Shown here: one piece after another, positions 1 through 9,800 of the stretch
Numbering within the stretch: position 1 is the first letter of the stretch
Layout: each line of letters opens with the position of its first letter
Assembly: GCA_022600345.1 (NCBI GenBank)
Contig: JAHZKP010000030.1
Coordinates: forward strand, 1 to 64,000
DNA: 64,000 nucleotides
Direction: 5' to 3'
Origin: Alphaproteobacteria bacterium
GTDB taxonomy: Bacteria; Pseudomonadota; Alphaproteobacteria; Rhizobiales; Hyphomicrobiaceae
Notes under the pieces: model-generated
Databases searched by the model: none
What the model was told of the DNA's origin: nothing
The model's input: only the letters and a program-made list of their open reading frames with translations
Made by a program: the position numbers and the translations under genes

Positions 1-200
1 ACTTTTTCGCATTCGGCCAGAAGCGGCGCGCAGCGCGATATGGGTTATCGTGCCAGTGCCGCGACGCCGCCGAGGCGAAAAAGTGCGGTGTCCCAGAGGG
101 ATGCGGCGAAATTGACTGCCGGACTGCGTTGCGCCGGTTTGCCGTGGGTCCACCACGCCTGCACCGGACGCGTCTTGCCGGCAGTCAATTTCGTCTCGCA
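1..200. repeat. Nested palindromic intergenic element at left edge
   Basis: Two inverted repeats are visible. The 10-mer ACTTTTTCGC at 1-10 is matched by its exact reverse complement at 75-84. The 16-mer CGAAATTGACTGCCGG at 107-122 is matched by its exact reverse complement at 178-193. The second pair can fold into a long imperfect hairpin whose centre also pairs (GTGG/CCAC near 145-158). Short open frames on both strands encode related peptides only because the DNA is palindromic, so no gene is called. It may be a truncated MITE-like element or a structured 5' leader of the DUF502 gene. Confidence 0.6.
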
Positions 201-268
201 TCGCGACCTCACTGAGTTCTTCAACAGCCTGCTAAGCCAACATATCGCGAACCCTTGGGAGCTGACCC

Positions 269-904
269 ATGAACCATACGACCCGTGTTTTCCTCTCCGG
301 CCTACTCGCCCTGTTGCCAATTGCGCTGACAGTCGCAGTCCTCGCGTGGCTGATTTCGATTTTGAATGAGTACGTCGGACCAGGAAGCTGGTTTGGCCGG
401 CAACTCTCCTCCATCGGCCTCAGCATCAACGAGAATTCCCCTGCCCCCTACATCTTCGGTATCGTCATCCTGATCGCCGCCGTTTACTTTCTGGGGCTCT
501 TGCTGGAAACCCGGCTCGGCCCCTGGCTGGCATCGCTTTTCGAAAGGCTCGTCGAGAAAGTCCCGGTCGTCTCCAACCTTTACGGCCTGACCAAACGGTT
601 CACCTCCCTGCTCGACCAGAAGGGCGATACCGATGTCTCAAACATGAGCTCGGTCTGGTGCTTCTTTGGCGGCGAGCCGGGTGCAGCCGTGCTGGCGCTG
701 CTGCCGTCCAGTGTGCCGGTGCGGATCGGCAACGAGAACTACCTTGGCGTGCTTATACCATCGGCCCCGGTTCCCGTCGGCGGGGCTCTCCTTTATGTTC
801 CGCAAGCCTGGATCAAGCCGGCTGATGGAGGTGTCGAAAATCTCATGAGCGTCTATGTCTCGATGGGCGTCACGCCACCGCATTCAAAGGACACCCACTC
901 TTGA
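269..904 (+). CDS. DUF502 family membrane protein
   Basis: The product is a 211-residue inner-membrane protein of the DUF502 family, whose biochemical role is unknown. A hydrophobic segment lies at about residues 7-28 and a second at about 60-77. They are followed by the family-typical soluble part containing [17 protein letters not shown] and a C-terminal region rich in VPV(G/P) motifs. The ATG is preceded by GGGAG at a good distance. Its stop overlaps the TTG start of the downstream arsH-like gene by four bases (TTGA), so the two are probably co-translated. Family assignment is by recognisable motifs and length; function is not inferred. Confidence 0.85.
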   Translation: MNHTTRVFLSGLLALLPIALTVAVLAWLISILNEYVGPGSWFGRQLSSIGLSINENSPAPYIFGIVILIAAVYFLGLLLETRLGPWLASLFERLVEKVPVVSNLYGLTKRFTSLLDQKGDTDVSNMSSVWCFFGGEPGAAVLALLPSSVPVRIGNENYLGVLIPSAPVPVGGALLYVPQAWIKPADGGVENLMSVYVSMGVTPPHSKDTHS

Positions 905-1644
905 CCAAACCTCCGACCGCAGTGGCCAGCAACCCCGACTTGCCGAACCTCGATAGCCAGCACGCCCGGCCCATCGAGCCGCATGCCTATCGCCCGGCAG
1001 ATGACCCCGGTCACCCGCCACGCATTCTCGTGCTCTACGGATCGTTGCGCCAACGTTCGTTTTCCCGGTTCATGTCCGAAGAAGCCTCCCGCCTTCTCGA
1101 ACACTTCGGCGCCCAGACCCAGACCTTCGATCCCGCAGGCCTGCCGCTGCCTGACAGTGTCGACCCCACCACCGATGAAAAGGTCAGGGAACTTTTTGAA
1201 AAAGCCGTTTGGGCCGAGGGCATGGTCTGGGTTTCACCAGAACGCCACGGCGCCATGACAGGCATCATGAAAACGCAAATCGATTGGCTTCCGCTGAACC
1301 TTGGCGGCATTCGCCCGACACAGGGAAAGACGTTAGCGCTGTGTCAGGTCAACGGCGGTTCGCAGAGTTTCAACGCCGTCAACCAAATGCGTATCTTAGG
1401 CCGCTGGATGCGCATGGTAACAATCCCCAACCAGTCCTCCGTCCCCAAGGCGTTCGCTGAATTCGATGACGACGGCCGCATGCTCGCCTCGCCCTACTAC
1501 AACCGTCTCGTCGATGTGATGGAGGAGTTGGTCAAGTTCACCTGGATGGTCCGCGGGCGCTCGCAAATTCTCGTCGACCGCTATTCCGAACGCGTGGAAT
1601 CTGCCGCCGAACTCTCCAAGCGCGTCAACCAACGATCATTGTAG
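901..1644 (+). CDS. arsH: ArsH-type NADPH-dependent FMN reductase
   Basis: This 247-residue flavodoxin-fold protein matches ArsH, an NADPH:FMN oxidoreductase linked to organoarsenical oxidation and redox stress. Visible signatures are the FMN-phosphate loop [11 protein letters not shown] (about residues 46-56), [18 protein letters not shown] (about 112-129) and [20 protein letters not shown]. The last stretch is very strongly conserved in ArsH. A roughly 40-residue N-terminal extension precedes the fold, as in other ArsH proteins. The TTG start overlaps the previous gene's stop. No arsR, arsC or arsB/acr3 lies next to it, so a role in arsenic resistance here is uncertain; a general quinone or azo reductase role is the alternative. 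Confidence 0.88.
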   Translation: MTKPPTAVASNPDLPNLDSQHARPIEPHAYRPADDPGHPPRILVLYGSLRQRSFSRFMSEEASRLLEHFGAQTQTFDPAGLPLPDSVDPTTDEKVRELFEKAVWAEGMVWVSPERHGAMTGIMKTQIDWLPLNLGGIRPTQGKTLALCQVNGGSQSFNAVNQMRILGRWMRMVTIPNQSSVPKAFAEFDDDGRMLASPYYNRLVDVMEELVKFTWMVRGRSQILVDRYSERVESAAELSKRVNQRSL

Positions 1645-1694
1645 CTACTCACTACTCACTACTCACTACTCACTACTCACTACTCACTACTCAC
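1645..1694 (+). repeat. Seven-copy heptanucleotide tandem repeat
   Basis: Seven perfect copies of the 7-mer CTACTCA begin at the base after the arsH stop codon and run to 1693. The repeat is not coding. Because the unit is seven bases and the copies are identical, slippage could change its length among strains. The rest of the gap up to the helicase start at 1945 shows no other clear element. An in-frame open extension upstream of the helicase (from 1810) lacks family features. Confidence 0.95.
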
Positions 1695-1944
1695 GAAGCC
1701 AAACCTTAAGTCTGTGACACTGCAACACTTGGCAATCCCCGATAAAGCGCCCTAAGTAACCCACCAGCATCCCCGTGAACGCGCTGCCCCAGACCTTTGC
1801 GCCATACCCTTGCACGAGCCCCTGGCACCGCATGGCAGGCAGCCGCGCCGCGTCCATTGCAAGCGACGCTGCGTCTCGAATACGAAATTCGCTGGTTTCA
1901 CAGCACCCAATTCCACGGGCCGCCATTGGCCCGAAAGGCACTAT

Positions 1945-3777
1945 ATGACTGAAATCGAGAGCCTCCCGCCCGCACTCCGCGAGGCCCTGCAAAAACGCGA
2001 ATACAGCGAGCTGACGCCCGTCCAGGAAGCCGTGATCGCACCCGAAGTCGCCGGCCGGGATGTCCTGGTTTCGGCCCAGACCGGTTCAGGCAAAACGGTG
2101 GCCTTCGGGCTCGCCATGGCCCCTGACCTGTTGCAGGGCGCAGAGCGTTTTGCCCATGCCTCGACGCCGCTCGCACTCATCGTCGCCCCAACCCGGGAAT
2201 TGGCCCTTCAGATCAAGCGCGAATTCGATTGGCTCTATGCCCGAACCGGTGCCCGCCTGGCATCGTGCGTCGGCGGCATGGATATGCGCTCGGAGCGCCG
2301 CGCCCTGGCCAAAGGCGCACACATCGTTGTGGGCACACCCGGCCGCCTGCGCGATCACATTAGCCGAGGCTCCTTCGACACCTCAGGCCTCAAGGCCGTC
2401 GTACTCGACGAGGCCGATGAAATGCTCGACCTGGGCTTTCGCGAAGACCTCGAATTCATCCTAAGCGAAACGCCTGAAGAACGCCGCACCTTGCTGTTCT
2501 CCGCAACCGTGCCGCGCACCATCGCCAGCCTTGCTAAGAAGTACCAGCGCGACGCCCAGCGCATCTCCACAGCGCAGGAAAAAAAACAACACGTCGACAT
2601 CGAATACCGCGCCCTCACCGTCGCGCCCCACGAGACCGAAAACGCCATCATCAACGTCTTGCGCTACTACGAAGCCAAGAACGCAATCGTGTTCTGCGCC
2701 ACCCGCGCCACCGTCAATCACATGACCGCCCGCTTCCGCAACCGTGGCTTTTCCGTCGTCGCGCTGTCGGGCGAACTCTCCCAGAACGAGCGCTCCCACG
2801 CCCTGCAAGCCATGCGCGATGGCCGCGCCCGCGTCTGCATCGCAACTGATGTTGCAGCCCGCGGCATCGACCTTCCCAACCTCGAATTGGTAATCCACGC
2901 CGACCTGCCGCAAAACGGCGAAGCGCTGCTTCACCGCAGCGGACGAACCGGTCGCGCCGGACGCAAGGGGGTGAGCGCGCTCATCATCCCGCGCAACAAG
3001 CGCCGCGGCGCCGAGCGCCTGCTTCGAAGCGCCCGCATTGATGCAAATTGGGCCAGCCCGCCGTCGATTGACGAGATCATCAGCCGCGATAACGAACGAC
3101 TGTTGAACGACACAGCGCTCACAGAACCGGTCGAAGAAAAAGAACTGGGCCTCATCGAGGAACTGCTCGAACGCCACGGCCCTGAAGTCATCGCGGCAGC
3201 CTTCATCCGCTCGCGCCGCGAAGGCCAATCCGCACCTGAAGAACTGCAGGAAATCAACCTCGCCCCGCCAAAGCCATCCCCCAAACGCCGCGACGACTTT
3301 GCTGAAAGCACCTGGTTATCGCTCTCAATCGGCCGTAGTCAGAACGCCGAGCCCGGCTGGCTGCTCCCCGTCATCTGCAAGGCAGGCAAACTCGACAAGC
3401 AGGACATCGGAGCCATCCGCATCCGCGCTGAAGAAACCTTCGTCCAGGTCAATGCCCAAGCAGTCGAACGCCTCATGAGCGCCATCGGCCCCGCCAACAC
3501 ATTGCAAAAGAACATCAAGGTAAATGTGCTGGAAACACCCCCCGATCTGGGAGGCGAAGGCAAAAAGAAGCCATTCGGCAAAAAGCCTGGGTTCGGCAAA
3601 TCGCGCCCCGACAATCGCAAGGGCGGTTCTGCCCGTCCCAAGTCCAAGTTCGGTGACAAGAAGTTCGGCGACAAGAAGAAAGACAAGTTCAAACCCAAGT
3701 CATCCAAGCCCGATACCGCTGCCGCAATCCCCAAACACAAGAAACCGAAGAAAGAGCCGACTGGACCGGCGGACTAA
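1945..3777 (+). CDS. DEAD-box ATP-dependent RNA helicase with DbpA-like domain
   Basis: This 610-residue DEAD-box RNA helicase probably acts in ribosome assembly or RNA turnover. Domains in order: Q motif TPVQEAVI (about 24-31), Walker A AQTGSGKT (44-51), PTREL (82-86), TPGR (131-134), DEAD (155-158), SAT, and helicase C motifs ARGIDLPN and HRSGRTGRAGR. A DbpA-type RNA-binding domain follows at roughly 455-535. The tail is very basic (KKPFGKKPGFGKS and KKFGDKKKDKF). ATG 1945 is chosen because the fold starts directly after it (MTEIESLPPALREAL). The open frame continues upstream without homology. A hairpin terminator follows. The paralogue (DeaD/CsdA or DbpA) is not settled. Confidence 0.92.
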   Translation: MTEIESLPPALREALQKREYSELTPVQEAVIAPEVAGRDVLVSAQTGSGKTVAFGLAMAPDLLQGAERFAHASTPLALIVAPTRELALQIKREFDWLYARTGARLASCVGGMDMRSERRALAKGAHIVVGTPGRLRDHISRGSFDTSGLKAVVLDEADEMLDLGFREDLEFILSETPEERRTLLFSATVPRTIASLAKKYQRDAQRISTAQEKKQHVDIEYRALTVAPHETENAIINVLRYYEAKNAIVFCATRATVNHMTARFRNRGFSVVALSGELSQNERSHALQAMRDGRARVCIATDVAARGIDLPNLELVIHADLPQNGEALLHRSGRTGRAGRKGVSALIIPRNKRRGAERLLRSARIDANWASPPSIDEIISRDNERLLNDTALTEPVEEKELGLIEELLERHGPEVIAAAFIRSRREGQSAPEELQEINLAPPKPSPKRRDDFAESTWLSLSIGRSQNAEPGWLLPVICKAGKLDKQDIGAIRIRAEETFVQVNAQAVERLMSAIGPANTLQKNIKVNVLETPPDLGGEGKKKPFGKKPGFGKSRPDNRKGGSARPKSKFGDKKFGDKKKDKFKPKSSKPDTAAAIPKHKKPKKEPTGPAD

Positions 3778-3822
3778 GAGTGCCGTGGCGAATGCTTTTT
3801 TAACTTCCTTTACCCCCCCAAA

Positions 3823-3849
3823 AAAGGCCCCGCATGCAGCAGGGCCTTT
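3823..3849. terminator. Bidirectional rho-independent terminator
   Basis: A perfect 8-bp stem AAAGGCCC/GGGCCTTT encloses an 11-nt loop. It has an A-run on its left and a T-rich stretch (TCTCGTTTT) on its right. It sits between the convergent helicase and molybdopterin oxidoreductase genes and could end transcription from both sides. Confidence 0.8.
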
Positions 3850-3879
3850 CTCGTTTTATCTATCTCCAAACCGCCAACC

Positions 3880-6006
3880 CTAATTACTCCGCGACACCTC
3901 AACCAGGTTATCGGAGAACGAGGGCGCATGGCCCATGTCGGTGAATTCCGCCGAGCTGATCGAGTTGACCGTGCCTGAGTTGAGTTGCCGCCAATACCCC
4001 AGGGTCGCAACAACCACGCCTGCATTAACGTCCTCGGAAATCCGCGCAACACCCTTGAACGCTCCGCGCCCGTTGGCAACTTGAACCCGGTCGCCTTCGA
4101 CGATCCCACGCGGCTCAGCATCCGCCTTGTTGATCAACACGAACTGCTCACCCTGACCTTTGATCTTCTCTTCCATGTTGGCGTAACACGAGTTGAGGAA
4201 CCCGTGGCTCTTGGGCGAAACGATGTTGAGCGGGAACTTCTCAGCCAGCAACGGGTTGGTCACCGGCGACTCGCGCGGAGGCGTGTAGTCAGGCAATGAG
4301 TCCAGCGGCTCGCCCGGCTGGAAGCCTTCATACATTTGCCTGAAGGGCCCCGCCACGAAGTTAACCGCACCTGGCACCTCAAGCATGCACTTGCCCGTCT
4401 CGGTTGGGAAATTGCCTTCCTTGTGCGGTGCCCGGTCGTCCTTGGTGCCGACCTTCAAGCGCGCATAGCCGTGCTCGCGCAAGTAGTCGAGGTCAATCCC
4501 CTCGCACGCCGGCGCATCCCAATCGACGTAGTTCTCCAGGCACTGGGTATCGTCCCATTTGAAGTTGTCTTCTTCAAAGCCCATCCGCGCCGCCAACCTG
4601 CGGAAAATCTCATTGTTGGGAATGGCTTCGCCAGGAGAGTCCGCCGACTTGGCGTTATAGGTCAGATACAAGTGCCCCCACGAGAGGATCATGTCTTCCA
4701 TTTCAGCGCCCATCGAAGCAGGCAGAACGATATCGGCGTAAGACGCCGTATCGGAAATGAAGTGCTCGGCTGAAACAAGGAACAGGTCTTCGTTCTTCAA
4801 ACCCTCGACGATCTTGTCGGTCTCAGGGGCCTGCGTCACCGGATTGGAGTTCCAGCACATCATCGACTTGATCGGCACCTTCAAATCCATCTCGCCGGTC
4901 AACGCGCGGCCAATCTGCAGATTATTGATCACCTGCGTGCCTTCAGGAATGAGATCCGGCCGGCAGATCACATCGAACTTGTAGGGGTGCTCCCACACCG
5001 GGAACTGCGTAACCCCGCCGCCGACATGACGCCACGCTCCAGTCAGCGCCGGGATACACGTCACCGCGCGGATCGTCTGGCCGCCGCCATGGTGGCGCTC
5101 AAGCGCAACCCCCATGCGGATGGCCGCTGGCTGCTCGGTCGCCAGTTCGCGCGCCAGCTTGCGGATATCGTCAGCAGGAATACCGGTGATGTCGGAGGCC
5201 CACTCGGGCGTGCGCTCGGCGGCGCGTTCCTTCAGAGCATCGAAACCTGAGGTGTAGTTCTCGACATAATCTTTATCAACCAGATCCTGCTCGATGATCG
5301 AATTGATCAGCGCCATGGCCAGTGCGCCATCGGTGCCAGGCTTCGGACAGATGTGCCAATCGGCCTCCTTGGCCGTGCGCGACTTGTAGGCATCGATGAC
5401 GACGACCTTGGCGCCCTTCTTTTTCGCCTCGTTGACGATCGCCCAGTGATGCAGATTGGTCGAGACCGAATTACACGCCCAGATCACGATATACTTGGAA
5501 TGAATGTAGCTTTCCGGATCGACACCCGCTGTTGGCCCAACCGTCAACAGCCACGCCGTGCACGATCCCTCGCCGCAAAACGTCCGCTCCATCACGGTCG
5601 CGCCCATCCGATTGAAGAACGCATCGCCCCCGTTCAGCCCGTGCACCAGACCCTGGTGACCCAGATAGCTGTAAGGCGCAATTGCCTGCGGCCCGTGCTC
5701 AGCAATGATCGCCTTCCAGCGCGTCACGATTTCATCGAGCGCCTCATCCCACGAAATGCGCTCGAATTGCTTGGAGCCTTTCGGGCCCGTGCGCCGCAGC
5801 GGGTAAAGCACCCGGTCGGGATGATAATGTCGCTTCTCGTAATCCTTCAACTTCACGCACAACCCGCCCCGGGTCATCGGGTGGTCCGGATTGCCCCTGA
5901 CACCCAGAACCTTCCCGTCCTCGACCTCAAACAGCATCGAACAGGTATCTGGGCAATCATGCGGGCAGCCACCGAAAAACTCACGTCTCTTAGGCTGGTC
6001 GTTCAT
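3880..6006 (-). CDS. Molybdopterin-dependent oxidoreductase, Fe-S catalytic subunit
   Basis: A 708-residue catalytic subunit of the DMSO reductase/formate dehydrogenase superfamily. The N-terminus carries a [4Fe-4S] binding pattern, CPHDCPDTC at about 14-22 and a fourth Cys in GGLCVK. Next come the molybdopterin domains, with the segment TFCGEGSCTAW and the GTDGALAMALI stretch typical of the bis-MGD fold. A C-terminal molybdopterin dinucleotide-binding domain follows. No Tat signal is visible, so it is predicted cytoplasmic. ATG 6006 is chosen over the longer open frame because it is preceded by GGAGGA. No electron-transfer or membrane subunit gene is adjacent, so its substrate and redox partner are unknown. 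Confidence 0.88.
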   Translation of the reverse strand: MNDQPKRREFFGGCPHDCPDTCSMLFEVEDGKVLGVRGNPDHPMTRGGLCVKLKDYEKRHYHPDRVLYPLRRTGPKGSKQFERISWDEALDEIVTRWKAIIAEHGPQAIAPYSYLGHQGLVHGLNGGDAFFNRMGATVMERTFCGEGSCTAWLLTVGPTAGVDPESYIHSKYIVIWACNSVSTNLHHWAIVNEAKKKGAKVVVIDAYKSRTAKEADWHICPKPGTDGALAMALINSIIEQDLVDKDYVENYTSGFDALKERAAERTPEWASDITGIPADDIRKLARELATEQPAAIRMGVALERHHGGGQTIRAVTCIPALTGAWRHVGGGVTQFPVWEHPYKFDVICRPDLIPEGTQVINNLQIGRALTGEMDLKVPIKSMMCWNSNPVTQAPETDKIVEGLKNEDLFLVSAEHFISDTASYADIVLPASMGAEMEDMILSWGHLYLTYNAKSADSPGEAIPNNEIFRRLAARMGFEEDNFKWDDTQCLENYVDWDAPACEGIDLDYLREHGYARLKVGTKDDRAPHKEGNFPTETGKCMLEVPGAVNFVAGPFRQMYEGFQPGEPLDSLPDYTPPRESPVTNPLLAEKFPLNIVSPKSHGFLNSCYANMEEKIKGQGEQFVLINKADAEPRGIVEGDRVQVANGRGAFKGVARISEDVNAGVVVATLGYWRQLNSGTVNSISSAEFTDMGHAPSFSDNLVEVSRSN

Positions 6007-6299
6007 GTCGTCTCCTCCAGAATTCAGGCGATTCTTGTTGTTGTGTTTTGGCGAGCACCGGCACTCCAAGCCCCCAAACCGGCATCTATTCGATGGGCGG
6101 CAGCCGCAATTCCTCGTGCCAAAAGTCTACCGACCTTCGGATAATTTGAATGAAGGAGGCGTTATATCTCAGTGTCAAGTAAACTTGAAAAAATCCGGCC
6201 AATATTCACCAGTCTACCGCCAATCTGGTAATGTCGTGGCCTGGCTCCAAACAATACTGTTCCACTGCCCGCAAGGCCGAAGCCCAGTAAACCGATTAC

Positions 6300-6506
6300 A
6301 TGACATCGCAAATCATCAATCTTCGCAGCGCCCGCAAGGCCAAGGCCCGGCTCGCAAAGGAAGCTCGCGCCCGCGAAAATCGCGCAAAATTTGGACGAAC
6401 GGCCGCAGAGCGGCTACGAGATGAGCAGGCCTCGAAGAAACGCGAAAGCCTTCTTGACCGGCAGCGCCTTCCAGTCGCACCCTCTGACCCAGATGAAACA
6501 TCATGA
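6300..6506 (+). CDS. DUF4169 family small basic protein
   Basis: A 68-residue, highly charged, mostly helical protein. The pattern INLRSARKAKARLAKEARA followed by ENRAKFGRTAAERLRDE is characteristic of the DUF4169 family, small alphaproteobacterial proteins of unknown function. No strong Shine-Dalgarno site is seen before the ATG. Its TGA overlaps the ATG of the ribbon-helix-helix gene (ATGA), a pairing commonly seen for this family, so the two are probably expressed together. Confidence 0.85.
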   Translation: MTSQIINLRSARKAKARLAKEARARENRAKFGRTAAERLRDEQASKKRESLLDRQRLPVAPSDPDETS

Positions 6507-6781
6507 GCCGACCGCTAAAGCGCTCGTTTCAGATCCGCGGCCACCGCACATCGCTGTCATTGGAACAACCCTTCTGGCAGGCATTCCGCGATATCGCTGC
6601 AAAGGAAGGAAAAACGCTGGCCGGTCTGGTCGCCGAGATCGATCAGGAACGCGATGCCATGAGTTCCGGGCTATCGAGCGCGGTTCGCGTCTTCATTCTG
6701 GACTACTACCGCAGCCGGCATAATACGATTGAGACCACCAACGAGGCTCAATCTCAGACCGACAAGACAGAAGCGACCTGA
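6503..6781 (+). CDS. Ribbon-helix-helix domain protein
   Basis: A 92-residue protein with a ribbon-helix-helix fold. A beta strand with basic residues (LKRSFQIRGHRTSLSLE) is followed by helices (PFWQAFRDIAAKEGKTLAGLVAEID and SGLSSAVRVFILDYYRSR). This matches the alphaproteobacterial RHH_4-type family, which probably binds DNA. It overlaps the upstream DUF4169 gene by four bases. Whether it regulates its own operon is not shown by the sequence; no clear operator was identified upstream of 6300. Confidence 0.85.
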   Translation: MSRPLKRSFQIRGHRTSLSLEQPFWQAFRDIAAKEGKTLAGLVAEIDQERDAMSSGLSSAVRVFILDYYRSRHNTIETTNEAQSQTDKTEAT

Positions 6782-6805
6782 TACGACCGCGTGCTGAGAA
6801 TGATT

Positions 6806-9800
6806 TCAGTCCCCGAAGATCTGATTGGCCAACGGCTTGGGCTTGGGCTTCCGTTTACGTCTCGGTCGTTGCCGCCTCGGTCTCACCCTTTCCTTTGGCG
6901 TCGCAACGGGCGCCAACGGCTCACCCTCTACGCTAGCCGGTAAACCCTCGCTCGCAGACCCGGACGGGCCGATTTCCCCTGGTGGCGTAACAGTCTGTTG
7001 GGACTGCCAACCATCGGCACCTGGAACCGGCCCGACACTGGCAGGCCCCGCTGACGGCCCATTTGCACCACCGCCAGCAGCAGCCGCCGCCGCAGCGGCA
7101 GCCCGCTCTGCTTCCTGTCTCTGGCTTTCCAGCTCCAACTGCCGCTCACGCTCGCGTTGACGCTTTGCAGCTTCCTCATCCAACCGGCGCAACCGTTCCA
7201 GCTCCTTGACGTTGCGCTCCATCTTGCGCACAGCCAACTCCCGCTCCAACGCATCTTCCGTTATGCGCGGCTCAAGGGCTGCCAACTTGGCTATGCTGCC
7301 AGCATACTGCACGGACACCGCGGGCCATGGCCGCCCCGCTTTGGGGTCACGGGCAACAACCTGCCAATCGCTATCGTAACCAAAGTTCCTAAGGTCCACC
7401 GTCGTCGTGACTTTCGTCTTTCCTGCGGGACTTTCAGCATAGACATCCGACACACGAACGGCCCCATCAAGGATCGCCAACTTGACATTGCGGGTGCCCA
7501 ACTCGAGCTTCCCACCGCCCGACGCACCAAGCAGCAGTTCGGTTAACTGCTCGCCCGTGAATTCTTCAACCGAGAGAGCATCTTCGGCAGCCCTGCGAAC
7601 ACCGGCGGGGTCCAGCCCCCTCAACGCGACATCTTCGAGTTTTAGTTCGCCCTGCCCGCTGATCACCGTCATCGTCCCGCGCGGCGTCAGCCCCCGGCCG
7701 GCGAATCCCAGCTTCAGGCTCACACGCCCCTTGCCAAAGTCACTCGCACCACCAGTGGCCGCCGCGATGTTGGCAATATTGGCCTGCTGCAAAACCAGAC
7801 TACCATTCACAGCAGCCCCCGCTGCGGCCTTGCCAATCGACAAGCTTGCACCGAATTTACCGCCAAGCGCACGGCCGTCCGTCACCTGAAGCGATAACTT
7901 GCCGCCCGAAACGCTAACCGCAGTGTCCGCGCCGCTGACCATGAAGCCTTCAAGGATCTCCAATTTGTTGGCCTTAATCTTCAGGCTGCCTGAGATTCCC
8001 TTGAGGCTGGAAAGTTCAAAAGTCCGCTCGGAGAACACCGGCTTCAGATCGTTGACCGAACCGCCCGCAGGAGAACCGTCGACGCCCGTGGCCGCCTCCC
8101 CGTCAACTGCTTGAGCCTGCGCAACCTGGCGTGCCACCGCCCGTCGGTCGACCTTCGAAAGCACCACCGACAGCAGCCGCGGCAGGCTCCCTGAATCAGC
8201 GACTAGGTCCCCGTCGATTTCTGCAGGCCCGCCCTCGCTGGCGCGCGTCACACTCAATCTGCCGCCGACCCTTGCGCCGGCAAACTCGACATCGCGCGGC
8301 GTCATCACGAAACGCTTCTTGGACCAGGCGATATCGGCGATCCCGTCATAGGCCAGTTGCCCATCCCCGACGGGAATCTCCAACCCGGCAACACGCAGCA
8401 TCTTGCTGACATCGCCCGCCCGCAAAACAAGTTCGCCGTCAATCGACGACAATCCACCATCAGCAACTCCGGCAGTCCCATCGAAAACCATCGACAACTG
8501 GTTGCTGTCTATGGTGATAAGCGACAACAAGCCGGTCTTGGGAACGCCGACAGCCTTGATCAGCACCCGCCCCGCGTCGCCCTCCCCGCCAGCACTTTCA
8601 GCGCGTGTATCAACGCCCGCCAAACTCGAGAACAATCGCCCGGTATCAGCAGCATCCGAACGCAAAACGAAGTCGACTGGAGCCGTGCTCCACCCACCGA
8701 CACCGCCATCGAGTTTCAGTTTGGCTTCGACGCGGCCTCCGGCAACCGAGCCGTCGAACGAAAAGTCGGCCGATGTCTTAAGCCGGCCGCCCAATACCAT
8801 CTGCCCGGCAACCCTGATTGGAGCAAAGGCTGCAAATCGGTCGCGATCACCCGAGGTTGCCGCTTCCCCCGCCCAAAGATCGGCAAGCTTCCAAGCCGCC
8901 GACTGATCCTTTGCCGAGACAAGATAATCGATAGATCCTTTCGGCTGATCGCCCAGCCCCTCGACAGAACCGTCGGCATCGACGTGCAATCCCTCGGCGG
9001 TCACCAGCTTGAGCTTTCTGATACGAAGCTTCTGGTTCTTCACCCGGATCAGCGCTTCAACATCCCGCACGGTCGTGGTTCCATCGACCAGACTTCCCGC
9101 CCGCAAGGTCAGATTGACTTCCCGCCCATCCGACTTGAACCAATCAAACAGGCCTTGCCGCCCGGGCTGCGCATCGCCGGCATCCGGCGTCTGTTTTGTC
9201 ACCGGTGCCGCGGCCGCGAACAGCTTTGACAACGCCGGCATTTCGAGTTTGCCCAGACCAAACCACCGCGTGTCGATTTCGTATCCTTCGACCGCCAGAT
9301 CGAGCCGCCCCTTGCCGTCGTCCCATGTCATGCCACCACGCACCAGGACACCGGAAAATTCCGCCGCCGCCGAGCGCAAGACGATCCGGTCGCTGCCAAG
9401 CTGCATGCGCCCGGCGACCGAAAACGGTCCGTCGCTGATCGGCGAATTCCATTCCGCCGACCCTACCGCCCAGCGGATCACGCGCGCCGCGCTGACGCCG
9501 CCAAGAAATAGATCGCCATCGAAAACCGTGGCGCCATCGATTGCTTCGACTTGTCCGGAAAAATCAAGCCGGGCCCCTCCCGGCAAAACAGCTCGCAAGG
9601 TCTTCAGTTCCAGCGGACCACCTGAACGCTCCATCGCCACAATCACCCCGGAAACGGTTTCACCGCCCAGATTGATCTGCTCCACGTCCAACCGCGCTTT
9701 GACATCCGTGCGTCCTGGGAACACTCCAAGCAGTTGCGAAATCAGTCGCCGGGCTGTCGGCAATGGCGCAATAGCATTGACCTTTGAGCTCCCCTCCGCG

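Noticed and set aside
1810-1944. Upstream extension of the DEAD-box helicase
   Set aside because: The 45 extra residues precede the usual N-terminus and show no helicase features.
3880-6006. Selenocysteine codon in the molybdopterin enzyme
   Set aside because: The frame has no internal TGA and the conserved segment carries ordinary Cys codons.
5353-6144. 263-codon plus-strand frame
   Set aside because: Antisense to the molybdopterin oxidoreductase; no family motif or ribosome site.
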